Part shown: in pieces, positions 5,769 to 6,831 of the stretch | Layout: each line of letters begins with the position of its first letter | How positions within the stretch are numbered: the first letter of the stretch is position 1 | Assembly: GCA_018825765.1 (NCBI GenBank) | Contig: JAHKAQ010000064.1 | Span: forward strand, 1-6,831 | Length of the DNA stretch: 6,831 nt | Direction of reading: 5' to 3' | Source: Patescibacteria group bacterium | Lineage (GTDB): Bacteria; Patescibacteriota; Minisyncoccia; CAIUEV01; JAHKAQ01 | Notes under the pieces: generated by a model | Told to the model about the DNA's origin: nothing | Database searches by the model: none | What the model saw: only the letters and a program-made list of their open reading frames with translations | Translations under genes and position numbers: made by a program

Positions 5769-6821
5769 CTATAATTTCTTATATCTAGCGCCTTTCGTTA
5801 CCCCAATTCTTTCAATCAATTTTAATTCAACCAGCCTTGATAGCGCCTGTTTTATCGTAGGCATCGCAATCGAACCTTTAAGTCGTTCGTTAATTTCAGA
5901 AACATTTAACATATCAGTCTGGAATAACTCGTAAATTGTCAGTTGTTTTTGGGAAAGCAACTTTTCCGGCTGGTCTTCTTCCATAATAGCCTTGACTCTC
6001 TTTACCTGTTCCAGAAGAGCGTCCAGTAAGAAATTCAGCCAAGAGGTAATGTCTTCGTTTTTTGTTTTGTGCTTGGATTGAGTTTGTCTAAGAGCCAGAT
6101 AATAATCAATCTTTCTCTCTTCGATAATCTCATCTAAAGAAACATAGGGCACATAGGTGTAACCGGTTTTCAGAAGAAGCAAAGTGGTTAAAGCTCTGGA
6201 AAGTCTGCCATTGCCATCACGAAATGGATGGATAGCTAAAAATTCAAAGATAAAATTGGCGATAATAATAAGTGAATGAATTTCCTTCTTCTCCATCTGC
6301 TCATTCAACCAGCCTAAAACATCATCCATTTCTTTCTTGGTAAGATATGGCTTGGTTGGCTCAAAGATAACAACTTCTGTCCCATCTTCTTTTCGCATCA
6401 CCACCTTATTATCCTGAGTCTTATAATTGCCTCTGTGCCTTTCATCTTTTTGGGAAAAGTTAAGAAGAATTATGTGAAAATGCAAAATCTGCCCCTCAGT
6501 GATTTTAAAAGTTTTCCAGTTATCAAAAATCCTCCCCAAAAGATCAGCATAACCCGCCACTTCCTGGGCGTCTCTTCCTTTGGGAGGAGTTGATTTTAAA
6601 CCGAGTAAAAGCCGAGCCACTTCTTCATCTGACATTTTTGAACCTTCAATACGAGTGGAAGCTCCTGTGCTAGTAATCAGCACACTTCTCTTGAGCCTGC
6701 CTAAAGTTTGCGGGCTAAGCCTTAAACTTCCTTTCCAGAGACCCTTAAACTCATCTATTTTAGCAATTTTTTGAAGTATTTCCTGGCTTAAATTAACTCT
6801 TTTTTGAAATCGATTGTTCAT
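5769..6821 (-). CDS. Fic-family AMP-transferase with N-terminal inhibitory helix and C-terminal winged helix
   Basis: This 350-residue protein holds a full Fic active-site motif, HPFRDGNGRLSR (198-209): H198 is the catalytic base, D202 binds magnesium, and G203-N204-G205-R206 with R209 hold the ATP phosphates. STRIEG (55-60) fits the [S/T]xxxE[G/N] inhibitory motif; E59 should point into the ATP site and block it, making this a class II (self-inhibited) Fic. A Fic/DOC-type N-terminal segment covers about 1-100, the flap before the active site lies about 130-160 (RGNYKTQDN, VIFEPTKPYL), and 290-350 is a winged-helix domain (NVSEINERLKGSIAMPTIKQALSRLVELKLIERIG). Such proteins usually attach AMP to hydroxyls of target proteins; the winged helix suggests DNA binding or autoregulation. 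No separate antitoxin gene is seen. The start has only 10 bases of window upstream, so a promoter, a Shine-Dalgarno or an earlier start cannot be judged. It ends with TAG. The target is unknown. Confidence 0.93.
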   Translation of the reverse strand: MNNRFQKRVNLSQEILQKIAKIDEFKGLWKGSLRLSPQTLGRLKRSVLITSTGASTRIEGSKMSDEEVARLLLGLKSTPPKGRDAQEVAGYADLLGRIFDNWKTFKITEGQILHFHIILLNFSQKDERHRGNYKTQDNKVVMRKEDGTEVVIFEPTKPYLTKKEMDDVLGWLNEQMEKKEIHSLIIIANFIFEFLAIHPFRDGNGRLSRALTTLLLLKTGYTYVPYVSLDEIIEERKIDYYLALRQTQSKHKTKNEDITSWLNFLLDALLEQVKRVKAIMEEDQPEKLLSQKQLTIYELFQTDMLNVSEINERLKGSIAMPTIKQALSRLVELKLIERIGVTKGARYKKL

Positions 6822-6831
6822 ATGATTATTA

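Noticed and set aside
5734..5774. Perfect Shine-Dalgarno on the plus strand followed by a five-codon frame (MGKWL, 5757-5774).
   Set aside because: The spacing from the main GGAGG to the ATG is too long (16 bases), the nearer GGAGG is too close, and the frame overlaps the end of Fic with no plus-strand gene behind it.

Overview
The window looks like a piece of a small-genome, uncultivated bacterial chromosome, most probably of the Candidate Phyla Radiation (Patescibacteria, Parcubacteria-like). This is an inference from gene style: a signal-bearing surface protein opening with a jelly-roll, carbohydrate-binding-like module, a secreted six-cysteine protein with a calcium-loop motif, and an anaerobe-type DUF362/ferredoxin protein. 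There is no ribosomal RNA gene or other marker to confirm it. The standard genetic code is likely, because stops of all three kinds occur and the SDR gene ends at a natural C-terminus with TGA.

Every gene I accept lies on the minus strand, so the window is best read from right to left. A complete Fic-family protein (6821-5769) carries its own inhibitory helix and a C-terminal winged helix. A 468-bp gap without a gene follows (5768-5301). It is unusually rich in hairpins, contains an 11-base match to the 3' end of 16S rRNA, and ends in a strong intrinsic terminator; it may be a non-coding RNA or an rRNA-spacer relic. Next comes the N-terminal stub of a KAP-type P-loop NTPase (5300-4989), cut off abruptly beside a sequence that could be a mobile-element end. 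A complete short-chain dehydrogenase (4908-4102) is followed by a decayed Nudix hydrolase (3987-3727), with a stop at codon 4 and no C-terminal half.

The left half is healthier. A RimK-like ATP-grasp ligase (3666-2797), with a perfect extended -10 box, precedes a DUF362 protein with two [4Fe-4S] motifs (2702-1674) by 94 bp; the two may be co-transcribed. A secreted 201-residue protein (1590-985) has its own promoter and Shine-Dalgarno site and ends at a perfect 14-bp hairpin terminator. A large surface protein (897 to the left edge) runs out of the window.

No single pathway links these genes. The right half (Fic, KAP stub, Nudix remnant, structured gap) looks like accessory DNA under turnover. 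The left half carries redox, ligase and cell-surface functions. The most unusual item is the structured 5301-5768 region.
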